In this document: positions 1 through 8,971 of the stretch, one piece after another | How positions within the stretch are numbered: the stretch's first letter is position 1 | Layout: every line of letters begins with the position of its first letter | Assembly (NCBI GenBank): GCA_964620425.1 | Contig: CAZUGV010000002.1 | Span: 186,001-250,000 of the forward strand | Reading direction: 5' to 3' | Length of the DNA: 64,000 nucleotides | DNA from: DASXUG01 sp964620425 | GTDB taxonomy: Bacteria > Pseudomonadota > Gammaproteobacteria > Burkholderiales > Methylophilaceae | Translations under genes and position numbers: made by a program | Notes under the pieces: model-generated | Seen by the model: only the letters and a program-made list of their open reading frames with translations | What the model was told of the DNA's origin: nothing | Database searches by the model: none

Positions 1-1017
1 ACAGCGGTAGCAGTAGATGCGATTATCAATCAAAAAGGTCAGAATATGACCTGTATCTACGTTGCTGTTGGTCAAAAAGCTTCTACCGTTGCTAACGTGG
101 TACGTAAGCTTGAGCAATACGGTGCAATGGAGTACACCATTGTTGTTGCTGCAACTGCTTCAGATTCAGCTGCATTACAATTTATCGCTCCATATGCTGG
201 CTGTACGATGGGTGAGTATTTCCGTGATCGCGGTCAAGACGCATTGATTGTTTACGATGACTTAACCAAGCAAGCGATTGCATATCGTCAAATTTCATTG
301 CTATTACGTCGTCCACCAGGCCGTGAAGCTTATCCAGGTGATGTGTTCTATCTCCACTCACGTTTGCTGGAGCGTGCTGCGCGCGTGAATGAAGATTACG
401 TGGAAAAATTCACCAACGGTGAAGTTAAAGGTAAAACAGGTTCATTAACAGCATTGCCAATTATTGAAACGCAAGCTGGTGACGTATCTGCATTCGTTCC
501 AACAAACGTGATTTCAATTACTGATGGTCAAATCTTCTTGGAGTCTGACTTGTTTAACGCGGGTGTCCGCCCTGCGATTAACGCTGGTATTTCTGTGTCA
601 CGTGTAGGTGGTGCGGCGCAAACTAAAGTGGTTAAAAAGTTGGGTGGCGGTGTGCGTCTAGCATTAGCTCAATATCGTGAATTGGCTGCCTTTGCACAAT
701 TTGCATCTGATTTGGATGAAACTACACGTAAGCAACTAGAGCGTGGTCGTATGGTTACTGAGTTGATGAAGCAACCTCAGTACTTACCACTTTCAGTATC
801 TGAAATGGCGATTACATTACAAGCTGCAAACAAGGGTTATTTAGATGATGTGCCAGTCAACAAGGCGCTAGCATTTGAATCAGCATTACATGCGTTCATC
901 AAATCAAATTACAAGGATTTGGTAGACAGAATTGAAACTACGCTAGATCTTTCTAAAGATGATGACAAGGCTTTATCAGCTGCGATTGAAGACTTTAAGA
1001 AAAATAGCGCTTACTAA
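1..1017 (+). CDS. atpA: ATP synthase F1 subunit alpha (5' truncated by window edge)
   Basis: C-terminal two thirds of the F1 alpha subunit, part of the non-catalytic nucleotide-binding ring of the membrane-bound ATP synthase. The frame is open from base 1 (T-A-V-A-V-D-A-I-I-N), so the gene starts before the window and its Walker A motif is not visible. The frame carries SITDGQIFLE and the alpha/beta signature PAINAGISVS, followed by the helical C-terminal domain. It ends in TAA 15 bases before atpG, within the standard atp gene order. A start at the first internal ATG (base 46) would be an artefact of the window edge. Confidence 0.97.
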   Translation, partial: TAVAVDAIINQKGQNMTCIYVAVGQKASTVANVVRKLEQYGAMEYTIVVAATASDSAALQFIAPYAGCTMGEYFRDRGQDALIVYDDLTKQAIAYRQISLLLRRPPGREAYPGDVFYLHSRLLERAARVNEDYVEKFTNGEVKGKTGSLTALPIIETQAGDVSAFVPTNVISITDGQIFLESDLFNAGVRPAINAGISVSRVGGAAQTKVVKKLGGGVRLALAQYRELAAFAQFASDLDETTRKQLERGRMVTELMKQPQYLPLSVSEMAITLQAANKGYLDDVPVNKALAFESALHAFIKSNYKDLVDRIETTLDLSKDDDKALSAAIEDFKKNSAY

Positions 1018-1032
1018 GCTGGAGTTTAAATA

Positions 1033-1902
1033 ATGCCTAGTAGTAAGGAAATTCGAACAAAGATCAAGAGTGTTGAAAATACACGCAAGATCACCAAAGC
1101 CATGGAAATGGTAGCTGCTTCTAAAATGCGTAAAGCGCAAGATAGAATGCGTGCGGCGAGACCATATGCTGAAAAGATTCGTGCTGTTGCTGCGCATATG
1201 TCACATGCTCAACCAGAATATAAACACGCATTTCTAATTAAGCGCGATGTAGTTAAAAGTATTGGTGTAATTGTTGTTACATCTGATAAAGGTTTATGTG
1301 GTGGTTTGAATACCAACGTTTTGCGTGTAACAGTGAATCAAATGCAAGCTTGGGAAGCAGAGAATAAATCTGTGAAAGTTTGTGCTATTGGTAACAAGGG
1401 TTTAGGTTTCATGACCCGTATAGGCGCAGATGTTAAATCCCAATTCATATCAGTTGGTGATAAGCCAAGTATGGAGAGCTTAATTGGCCCTGTTAAAGTC
1501 ATGTTGGATGCGTATATGGCTGGTGAAATAGATCAGCTCTATATTTCATATAACAGATTTATCAATACCATGAAGCAAGAGTCTTTGGTTGAGCAGTTAC
1601 TACCACTTTCAGGCGAGAATATAGGTGCTCCAAAAGGTCAATGGGATTATATCTATGAGCCCGAGGCTAAGGTGGTGATTGATGATTTAATGGTTCGTTA
1701 TATTGAATCATTGGTATATCAAGCCGTAGCTGAAAACATTGCTTCTGAGCAAAGTGCGCGGATGGTAGCAATGAAGGCAGCTTCTGATAATGCTAAAACA
1801 GTGATTGGCGATTTGAAGTTGGTGTACAACAAGGCGCGACAAGCAGCGATTACGAAAGAAATTTCGGAAATTGTCGGTGGCGCGGCAGCGGTTTCAGGTT
1901 AG
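1033..1902 (+). CDS. atpG: ATP synthase F1 subunit gamma
   Basis: Central rotor shaft of F1, coupling proton flow through Fo to catalysis in the alpha3beta3 ring. The 289 aa length is normal for the family. The N-terminal coiled-coil helix (KEIRTKIKSVENTRKITKAMEMV) and the C-terminal helix ending KEISEIVGGAAA are the two strands of the shaft. GGAG lies about 10 bases before the ATG, supporting this start. It sits between atpA and atpD in the same operon; the gap to atpD is 76 bases. Confidence 0.98.
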   Translation: MPSSKEIRTKIKSVENTRKITKAMEMVAASKMRKAQDRMRAARPYAEKIRAVAAHMSHAQPEYKHAFLIKRDVVKSIGVIVVTSDKGLCGGLNTNVLRVTVNQMQAWEAENKSVKVCAIGNKGLGFMTRIGADVKSQFISVGDKPSMESLIGPVKVMLDAYMAGEIDQLYISYNRFINTMKQESLVEQLLPLSGENIGAPKGQWDYIYEPEAKVVIDDLMVRYIESLVYQAVAENIASEQSARMVAMKAASDNAKTVIGDLKLVYNKARQAAITKEISEIVGGAAAVSG

Positions 1903-1978
1903 TTTAGACAGATAGCATGTAGCAAGTAAATGCTAACGTAATGCTTAACGAATTTAAGTATAGATGGGGAATCTCAAA

Positions 1979-3394
1979 ATGAGTCAAGGTAAAGTAGTCC
2001 AATGTATTGGTGCGGTGGTTGACGTTGAATTTCCAAGAGATCAAATGCCGAAAGTATTTGAAGCCTTGGTTTTAGATGAAGCAAACGAGACTGTAGAAGC
2101 GGGTTTGACTTTCGAAGTACAACAACAATTAGGTGACGGCATTGTACGTACCATTGCGATGGGTTCAAGCGACGGTTTACGTCGCGGCATGTCAGTAAAA
2201 GCAACAGGCGCAGGTATTTCAGTACCAGTAGGTACCGCCACGCTAGGTCGTATTATGGATGTCTTGGGTCGCCCAATTGATGAAGCTGGCCCAATTGCAA
2301 CTGATGAACGCCGTGAAATCCATCAAAAAGCCCCTACATTTGAGCAGCTTTCACCTTCTGTTGATTTATTGGAAACAGGTATTAAGGTGATTGACTTAGT
2401 TTGTCCATTTGCTAAAGGTGGTAAAGTAGGTCTATTCGGTGGTGCTGGTGTTGGTAAAACAGTTAACATGTTGGAGTTGATTAACAACATTGCAAAAGAG
2501 CACTCAGGTTTATCAGTATTTGCCGGTGTAGGTGAGCGTACTCGTGAAGGTAACGACTTCTACCACGAAATGGCAGAGGCTGGTGTTATTAAACTAGACA
2601 ACATGGCGGAATCAAAAGTAGCCATGGTGTTTGGTCAAATGAACGAACCACCAGGCAACCGTTTACGTGTTGCGTTGTCAGGTTTGACAATGGCTGAAAA
2701 ATTCCGTGATGAAGGTCGTGACATCCTGTTCTTCGTAGATAACATCTACCGCTATACATTGGCTGGTACTGAAGTTTCTGCGTTATTGGGTCGTATGCCT
2801 TCAGCGGTAGGTTATCAACCAACACTTGCTGATGAAATGGGTCGTTTACAAGAGCGTATCACATCTACTAAAGTCGGTTCTATTACATCAATTCAAGCGG
2901 TATACGTACCTGCGGATGACTTGACTGACCCATCACCAGCAACAACATTCCAACATTTGGACTCAACAGTTGTGTTGTCTCGTGATATTGCTTCTCTCGG
3001 TATCTACCCAGCGGTTGATCCATTAGATTCAACTTCACGCCAGTTGGATCCATTAGTGGTTGGTGAAGAGCACTACTCAGTAGCACGTTCAGTACAATCT
3101 ACCTTGCAACGTTATAAAGAGTTACGTGACATTATTGCAATTTTGGGTATGGATGAATTAGCACCTGAAGATAAGTTGGCGGTCGCTCGTGCACGTAAAA
3201 TCCAACGTTTCTTGTCACAACCATTCCACGTTGCTGAAGTATTTACTGGTGCTCCAGGTAAATACGTTCCATTGAAGGATACGATTAAAGGCTTTAAAGG
3301 GATTGTGAATGGTGATTATGACCACTTGCCTGAACAAGCATTTTACATGGTAGGTGCTATTGAAGAAGCTGTTGAAAAAGCTAAAACACTGTAA
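1979..3394 (+). CDS. atpD: ATP synthase F1 subunit beta
   Basis: Catalytic beta subunit of F1. Visible features: Walker A GGAGVGKT, GERTREGND (catalytic Glu/Arg region), Walker B region ILFFVDNIYRYT, and the signature PAVDPLDSTS. The protein is 471 aa from the ATG at 1979 (MSQGKVVQCIGAVVDVEF), which matches the family N terminus. An in-frame ATG at 1964 would add only five residues, and the TGGGGA before 1979 reads as the ribosome binding site. Most 'DNI[F/Y]R' loops have Phe; this one has Tyr, a mild variant. Confidence 0.97.
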   Translation: MSQGKVVQCIGAVVDVEFPRDQMPKVFEALVLDEANETVEAGLTFEVQQQLGDGIVRTIAMGSSDGLRRGMSVKATGAGISVPVGTATLGRIMDVLGRPIDEAGPIATDERREIHQKAPTFEQLSPSVDLLETGIKVIDLVCPFAKGGKVGLFGGAGVGKTVNMLELINNIAKEHSGLSVFAGVGERTREGNDFYHEMAEAGVIKLDNMAESKVAMVFGQMNEPPGNRLRVALSGLTMAEKFRDEGRDILFFVDNIYRYTLAGTEVSALLGRMPSAVGYQPTLADEMGRLQERITSTKVGSITSIQAVYVPADDLTDPSPATTFQHLDSTVVLSRDIASLGIYPAVDPLDSTSRQLDPLVVGEEHYSVARSVQSTLQRYKELRDIIAILGMDELAPEDKLAVARARKIQRFLSQPFHVAEVFTGAPGKYVPLKDTIKGFKGIVNGDYDHLPEQAFYMVGAIEEAVEKAKTL

Positions 3395-3440
3395 TTAGTT
3401 ATTTTCAACTAACTCAGATAGAAAGCAAGCAGGTATATAA

Positions 3441-3866
3441 ATGGCATCAACAATTAAAATTGAAGTGGTAAGTGCTGAAGAATCTATTTTTTCGGGTCAT
3501 GCTGAGTTTATTGTTGCGCCAGCACTAATGGGAGAAGTTGGTATATATCCACGCCATACTCCCATGTTGACGACAATTAAACCAGGTGCTTTACGTATTC
3601 AAGTTGCAGGACAAGAAGAACAGCTGATTTTTGTATCAGGTGGGATTTTAGAAGTGCAGCCAGGGATGGTAACGGTTTTGGCAGATACTGCAATTAGAGG
3701 TCATGATCTAGATGAAGCGAAGGCTTTAGAAACCAAGCGTTTAGCAGAAGAAACTTTGAAGAGTAATGCAAGTGAAGTTAATTATGCTTTAGCACAGGCC
3801 GAGTTGGCAGAATCTATTGCGCAATTACAGGCAATTAGTAAGTTGCGTAAAACAACAACCCACTAG
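3441..3866 (+). CDS. atpC: ATP synthase F1 subunit epsilon
   Basis: Last gene of the atp operon; 141 aa. The epsilon subunit binds gamma at the rotor and restrains ATP hydrolysis. The N-terminal beta-sandwich contains RHTPMLTTIKPGALRI, the family hallmark. The C-terminal helical hairpin is Ala/Glu/Gln-rich and ends QAISKLRKTTTH. A strong Rho-independent terminator begins about 14 bases after the stop, so the operon ends here. Confidence 0.97.
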   Translation: MASTIKIEVVSAEESIFSGHAEFIVAPALMGEVGIYPRHTPMLTTIKPGALRIQVAGQEEQLIFVSGGILEVQPGMVTVLADTAIRGHDLDEAKALETKRLAEETLKSNASEVNYALAQAELAESIAQLQAISKLRKTTTH

Positions 3867-3879
3867 AATTGTAGATTTT

Positions 3880-3907
3880 AAAAAAGGCAGCTTAGGCTGC
3901 CTTTTTT
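3880..3907 (+). terminator. Rho-independent terminator of the atp operon
   Basis: Perfect stem AAAAAAGGCAGC / GCTGCCTTTTTT with a TTAG loop, ending in a T run. It lies directly after atpC. The A-rich left arm makes it potentially bidirectional, but no minus-strand gene ends here. Confidence 0.93.
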
Positions 3908-3961
3908 GTTTGTTGAGAGGTTTTCACATACAATGCGTCAAGCACATAACAAAATTAAATC

Positions 3962-5332
3962 ATGACCAATAATCTAAATATCGTCATTCTAGCCGCAGGT
4001 AAGGGTACAAGAATGTACTCCGCAAAACCAAAAGTTTTGCATGAGTTAGCAGGTAAGCCGTTGCTTCAGCATGTAATTGATTGCGCCAAGCAACTAAATC
4101 CTGTCAAAGTAATTGTTGTATATGGCTTTGGTGGTGATAGTGTTAGAGCTTCATTTAAGCATGAGTCACTAACATGGGTTGAACAAAAAGAGCAGCTTGG
4201 TACTGGTCATGCAGTCAAACAAGCAATTTCTGAATTAACTCCGAATGGAACCACTTTAATAATGCTTGGTGATGTTCCTCTCGTCAGTGTGGATGCATGT
4301 AAGGCGCTAATTCAAAAGGATTCAGCATTGGCATTGCTTACAGTCATGAAGCCTGACCCAACAGGCTATGGTCGAATTGCGCGGAATGACATGGGGAATG
4401 TTCAATTAATTATCGAGCACAAAGATGCGAAAGAGGAGCAAAAAAAGATTCAAGAAGTGAATACAGGCATCATGAAAGCGGATAATGCCAAGTTAAAAAC
4501 TTGGATTGCTGGATTAAGCAATCAGAATGCACAAAAAGAATATTATTTAACAGACATCGTTGGTATGGCTGTAGCGGAAGGGATTTGTGTAGCAGCGAAT
4601 ACTGTCATTGATGAGGCATCTGTCGAAGGCGTAAATTCTAAATCTGATTTGGCTAGATTGGAACGAGAGTTTCAAAAAAGAAACTCAAATAAACTGTTGA
4701 GTATAGGAGTGACTTTGCTTGATCCTGATCGACTTGATGTGAGAGGTGAGTTGATCGTTGGAAAAGATGTAACAATTGATGTTGGTTGCATATTCGAAGG
4801 AAAGGTTGTGATTGAGAATAGCGTTAGCATAGGCGCTTACTGTTTAATCAAAGATGCAATTATCGGCTCAGGGACAAGAATTGCACCATTCACCCATATA
4901 GATGATGCTGAAATTGGAGAGGATAATCGCATAGGCCCATACGCACGGCTAAGACCAGGTACAAAACTCGCTAGCGAAGCTCATATAGGTAATTTTGTGG
5001 AGTTAAAAAATGCGCAAGTAGATCAAGGTAGTAAAATCAATCATCTTAGCTATGTGGGTGATACATCCGTCGGGAAAAATGTGAACATTGGCGCTGGTAC
5101 CATTACTTGTAACTACGATGGCGTCAATAAGTTTCGAACCACTATAGAAGATAATGTATTTATTGGTTCAGATACTAAATTGATAGCGCCAGTCACTGTG
5201 GGGGAAGGTGCAACGATTGGTGCAGGGTCTGTAATAAGCAAAAACGCCCCTGCTGGTGAATTGACTATTGCGAGAGCAAAGCAAATTACAATACAAGGCT
5301 GGAAGCGACCAGTAAAACATAAATCCCAGTAA
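3962..5332 (+). CDS. glmU: Bifunctional UDP-GlcNAc pyrophosphorylase / glucosamine-1-phosphate N-acetyltransferase
   Basis: Makes UDP-GlcNAc for peptidoglycan and lipid A: the C-terminal domain acetylates GlcN-1-P and the N-terminal domain uridylylates it. Residues 1-230 are the Rossmann-like uridyltransferase, with LAAGKGTRMYSAKPKVL near the start and LGDVPL. From about 250 the chain shows left-handed beta-helix hexapeptides (IGAYCLIKDAIIGSG, IGPYARLRPGT, NIGAGTITCNYDG). At 456 aa it is full length. It lies 95 bases after atpC and 72 bases before glmS, so both steps of the amino-sugar pathway are adjacent. Confidence 0.97.
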   Translation: MTNNLNIVILAAGKGTRMYSAKPKVLHELAGKPLLQHVIDCAKQLNPVKVIVVYGFGGDSVRASFKHESLTWVEQKEQLGTGHAVKQAISELTPNGTTLIMLGDVPLVSVDACKALIQKDSALALLTVMKPDPTGYGRIARNDMGNVQLIIEHKDAKEEQKKIQEVNTGIMKADNAKLKTWIAGLSNQNAQKEYYLTDIVGMAVAEGICVAANTVIDEASVEGVNSKSDLARLEREFQKRNSNKLLSIGVTLLDPDRLDVRGELIVGKDVTIDVGCIFEGKVVIENSVSIGAYCLIKDAIIGSGTRIAPFTHIDDAEIGEDNRIGPYARLRPGTKLASEAHIGNFVELKNAQVDQGSKINHLSYVGDTSVGKNVNIGAGTITCNYDGVNKFRTTIEDNVFIGSDTKLIAPVTVGEGATIGAGSVISKNAPAGELTIARAKQITIQGWKRPVKHKSQ

Positions 5333-5404
5333 AAACAAATATCTTAGATATGCTGTTGATGTTCAAGCCTGACAAAATTATAACAAACGTTAAGAAGGAA
5401 TAGT

Positions 5405-7234
5405 ATGTGTGGAATTGTAGGCGCCATTGCCTCTCGAGATGTCGTGCCGATGTTGATTGAGGGGCTGAGTCGCCTTGAATATCGAGGCTATGACTCAGCT
5501 GGGATTGCGGTTCTGAATAATCGTATTGAACGTGTTAGAGCCGTTGGTAGAGTGGCTGAAATGCAGAACAAAGCCAATGAGCAAAGTCTTACAGGTCAGC
5601 TGGGGATTGGACATACACGTTGGGCGACACACGGGGGCGTAACCGAATCAAATGCTCATCCTCATGTTTCATGCGAAGAAATTGCGGTAGTTCATAATGG
5701 AATCATTGAAAATCATGACGAGCAACGTAGCAAACTCACTGCACTAGGTTATCAGTTTGAATCGCAAACGGATACTGAAGTCATTGCACATTTGATTCAT
5801 TATTATTACAAACAAGGAATGTCGTTATTAGTAGCGACGCAAAGCGCGGTGTTGGAGTTGACAGGCGCTTTTGCAATTAGTGTCATCGCAGTGCACTCAC
5901 CCAATGAAATGATTTGTGCAAGACAAGGCTGCCCTTTGCTCATTGGGTTGGGTGAAGGTGAAAATTTTATTGCTTCAGATGTATCGGCCGTGCTGTCCGC
6001 CACAAGAAAGGTCATTTACTTAGAAGATGGTGACAGTGTAAAAATCACACGTAACAGCGTAGAAGTGTTTGGGCGAGATCATAAAAAAGTTGATCGCAAA
6101 GTTCATTTCAGTGATGTGTCGTTATCTAGCATGGAACTAGGCCCGTATGACCATTTTATGCAAAAAGAAATACACGAACAGCCACGTGCTATCACAGATA
6201 CGATTGAAGCCGTGATTGATGACGGTAAATTTTCTGCAGAATTGTTTGGTGTCGATGCTGATGAAGTATTGAGTGCAATTGATAGCATTCTAATCTTGGC
6301 GGCAGGCACAAGTTACTATGCTGGCTTAACAGCTAAATATTGGCTAGAGCGCATTGCAAAAATCCCAACCTCGGTAGAAATTGCCAGCGAATATCGGTAT
6401 CGGTATTCTGTTCCAAACCCTAAGCAATTGATTGTTACCATTTCACAATCAGGGGAAACCTTGGATACCATGGAGGCGCTTAAGCATGCAAACTCACTTG
6501 GTCAAGATTTGTCCCTAGCAATCTGTAATGTGCAAGAAAGCGCAATTCCTCGCGCATCAAAACTCATATTCTATACACGAGCAGGTGCAGAAATTGGTGT
6601 AGCATCAACCAAGGCATTCACTACGCAATTAGTCGGGCTATTCACGCTTGCAGCAACTTTAGCAAAAATGCGCGGATATTTATCGGTTGAAACAGAAAAT
6701 AAATATTTAGCAGAGCTGAGAAGTTTGGCAGGAAGCATTCAACATGCACTTAATCTTGAGCCGCAGATAAGAGAGTGGTCAAAAGCCTTTGCAAATAAGC
6801 AGCATGCGCTATTTTTAGGACGCGGGATACATTATCCAATTGCATTAGAAGGTGCATTAAAACTAAAAGAAATTTCATATATTCATGCAGAGGCCTATCC
6901 AGCGGGTGAGCTAAAGCATGGGCCATTGGCATTGGTAGATGAAGATATGCCAGTCGTTGTGATTGCACCTAATAACTCCCTGTTAGAAAAAGTTAAATCT
7001 AATATGCAAGAAGTCCGTGCACGTGGTGGGGAGTTATTTGTATTTGCAGATGCAGATAGCCATTTTGTAGAATCAGAAGGGGTGCACGTGATCAGAACGC
7101 CACGTCATGTAGGCATGCTTTCTCCAATTCTCCATACAATACCTGTGCAGTTGCTTGCTTATCATGTAGCACTATTAAAAGGCACTGATGTTGATAAGCC
7201 TAGAAACCTCGCCAAAAGTGTGACGGTGGAGTAG
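5405..7234 (+). CDS. glmS: Glutamine-fructose-6-phosphate aminotransferase (isomerizing)
   Basis: Converts fructose-6-P and glutamine to glucosamine-6-P, the entry step to amino sugars; cytoplasmic. It begins MCGIVGAIAS: Cys2, exposed after Met removal, is the glutaminase nucleophile. GHTRWATHG and HNGIIENH of the glutaminase domain follow. Two SIS sugar-isomerase domains occupy roughly residues 280-600 (AAGTSYYAGL, SQSGETLDT, STKAFTTQ), and it ends PRNLAKSVTVE as in the family. It has 609 aa and an AAGGAA site before the ATG. No glmS ribozyme-like leader was recognised; the upstream gap is only 72 bases. Confidence 0.97.
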   Translation: MCGIVGAIASRDVVPMLIEGLSRLEYRGYDSAGIAVLNNRIERVRAVGRVAEMQNKANEQSLTGQLGIGHTRWATHGGVTESNAHPHVSCEEIAVVHNGIIENHDEQRSKLTALGYQFESQTDTEVIAHLIHYYYKQGMSLLVATQSAVLELTGAFAISVIAVHSPNEMICARQGCPLLIGLGEGENFIASDVSAVLSATRKVIYLEDGDSVKITRNSVEVFGRDHKKVDRKVHFSDVSLSSMELGPYDHFMQKEIHEQPRAITDTIEAVIDDGKFSAELFGVDADEVLSAIDSILILAAGTSYYAGLTAKYWLERIAKIPTSVEIASEYRYRYSVPNPKQLIVTISQSGETLDTMEALKHANSLGQDLSLAICNVQESAIPRASKLIFYTRAGAEIGVASTKAFTTQLVGLFTLAATLAKMRGYLSVETENKYLAELRSLAGSIQHALNLEPQIREWSKAFANKQHALFLGRGIHYPIALEGALKLKEISYIHAEAYPAGELKHGPLALVDEDMPVVVIAPNNSLLEKVKSNMQEVRARGGELFVFADADSHFVESEGVHVIRTPRHVGMLSPILHTIPVQLLAYHVALLKGTDVDKPRNLAKSVTVE

Positions 7235-7469
7235 GTTGAGTATAAATTGGGCAATAAATAACAGTTTATAAGTGTTTTATTTTCAATATTTTAAAACCCA
7301 TGATTCACAATCAGTGAACCTCATTTTTGAAGAAGGCTATCATAGGTGTTTATTTATAATCCTTGATTGATACAGAAACTCATTGTCGCTATAGTAGCAG
7401 TATGCATATAAGACAGAATAACTTGGCAATCTATATACGGACTGGAATGCTCTGTTGGAGGCGATGCTC

Positions 7470-8900
7470 ATGGGGTTAGATCGTCCGCTTTTAATTATTA
7501 TAGATGATGACCCACTCATTACAGACACTTTGCATTTTGTGTTAAGTAAAGATTTTGAAGTGAGTGTCGTAGATTCTCACGCGCAAGCTAAAAGCCTATT
7601 GAGGCAGCTTGAAATCCCGCCTTCATTAGCACTTGTTGACCTTGGTTTGCCGCCATTTCCGCATAAGCCTGATGAGGGCTTCAAAGTGATTGGGGAGTTG
7701 CTAGCGCAATCACCAACCATGAAAATCATCGTGCTTTCTGGGCAAAACGAAGAAATCAACGTTAAACATGCGATGGCATTAGGTGCTGTGGATTTTGTTC
7801 CCAAGCCTTGTGATGTTAAACATTTACAAGCGCTACTTCATAATGCACTTAGATTACAAGCTGCGGAGCTTGGAGAGGAAAGCTCGCCTCAAGACAAATA
7901 TGGATTGCTTGGGAATAGTGTGCCGATGCAAACGTTGCGTACGCAAATTGGTCAGTTTGCCGATGCACCATTCCCTGTTCTGATTGAGGGCGAGTCGGGC
8001 AGTGGGAAAGAATTGGTTGCTAGCTCTTTACACCGATTGAGCAAGCGATCCACACAACCTTATCTTTCTATCAACTGTGCTGCAATTTCTCCTGCGTTGG
8101 CTGAGTCAATTTTATTCGGGCACGCCAAGGGAGCATTTACGGGTGCGGCAGCAGTGAGTGCTGGCTATTTCGAAGATGCAGGTGAAGGCGCATTATTTTT
8201 AGATGAAATTGGCGAGTTGCCATTAGAGTTGCAATCAAAATTACTGAGAGTTTTGGAAAACGGCGAATACCAACGCATTGGCGAGACTCAATCTAGACGC
8301 AGCAAAGCAAGAGTGATTGCGGCGACTAATCGTGATTTGCGCGAGGAAGTAAGAAGCGGACGCTTTCGTGCGGATTTATACCATCGACTATCTGTATTTG
8401 CGGTGCGCGTGCCAGCCCTGAGAGACTTGGACGATGATCGGTTATTGTTACTTGAACATTTCAAAGTATTTTACGCGCGTGAGACAGAGCAAAAGCCATT
8501 TACATTGGATGCTAAGGCGCAAGCGCAATGGTTGGCCTATCATTTTCCTGGGAATGTGAGGGAGCTGCGTAACATTATTATTCGGCTTATTGCAAAGTAC
8601 GCAGGGCAAACGGTGAACGAGACTCAGCTTGCGGCAGAGCTAGATATGGTTGGCTTTAGCGATGCGCAATCCTTGACCATCAATGCTGATCAGCAATCGC
8701 TCGAAAACCACGCACAGTATCATCTGCAAACACAAAGCAATGTTAACCTAGACACGGTGCTTAAAACTTGGGAAAAAGCATATGTCGATGCGGCAATGAA
8801 AATCACGCACGGCAACTTAACTCAAGCTGCAAAAATGCTTGGTATTAATCGCACCACACTTTACAGTCGCATTCAAATGCACAATGACTTGAAGTCTTGA
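7470..8900 (+). CDS. Sigma54-dependent response regulator (PrsR-like)
   Basis: NtrC-class regulator. It has an N-terminal receiver domain (LIIIDDDPLITD, phospho-acceptor Asp57 in LALVDLGLPP), an AAA+ domain with Walker A GESGSGKE, the sigma54-contact motif GAFTGA and Walker B ALFLDEIGEL, and a C-terminal Fis-type helix-turn-helix (LTQAAKMLGINRTTLYSRI). The ATG at 7470 is chosen because GGAG sits nine bases upstream; a TTG at 7455 is possible. It precedes the pilus operon in the same direction and may control it with RpoN. It resembles PrsR regulators of exopolysaccharide/PEP-CTERM loci, but no PrsK kinase or EPS gene is in view. Confidence 0.85.
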   Translation: MGLDRPLLIIIDDDPLITDTLHFVLSKDFEVSVVDSHAQAKSLLRQLEIPPSLALVDLGLPPFPHKPDEGFKVIGELLAQSPTMKIIVLSGQNEEINVKHAMALGAVDFVPKPCDVKHLQALLHNALRLQAAELGEESSPQDKYGLLGNSVPMQTLRTQIGQFADAPFPVLIEGESGSGKELVASSLHRLSKRSTQPYLSINCAAISPALAESILFGHAKGAFTGAAAVSAGYFEDAGEGALFLDEIGELPLELQSKLLRVLENGEYQRIGETQSRRSKARVIAATNRDLREEVRSGRFRADLYHRLSVFAVRVPALRDLDDDRLLLLEHFKVFYARETEQKPFTLDAKAQAQWLAYHFPGNVRELRNIIIRLIAKYAGQTVNETQLAAELDMVGFSDAQSLTINADQQSLENHAQYHLQTQSNVNLDTVLKTWEKAYVDAAMKITHGNLTQAAKMLGINRTTLYSRIQMHNDLKS

Positions 8901-8971
8901 TTGCGCATATTTTTTATCACTAAATATATGCACAGAATCATCAATCAATTCATAAGCAAGAAAGTCTAACC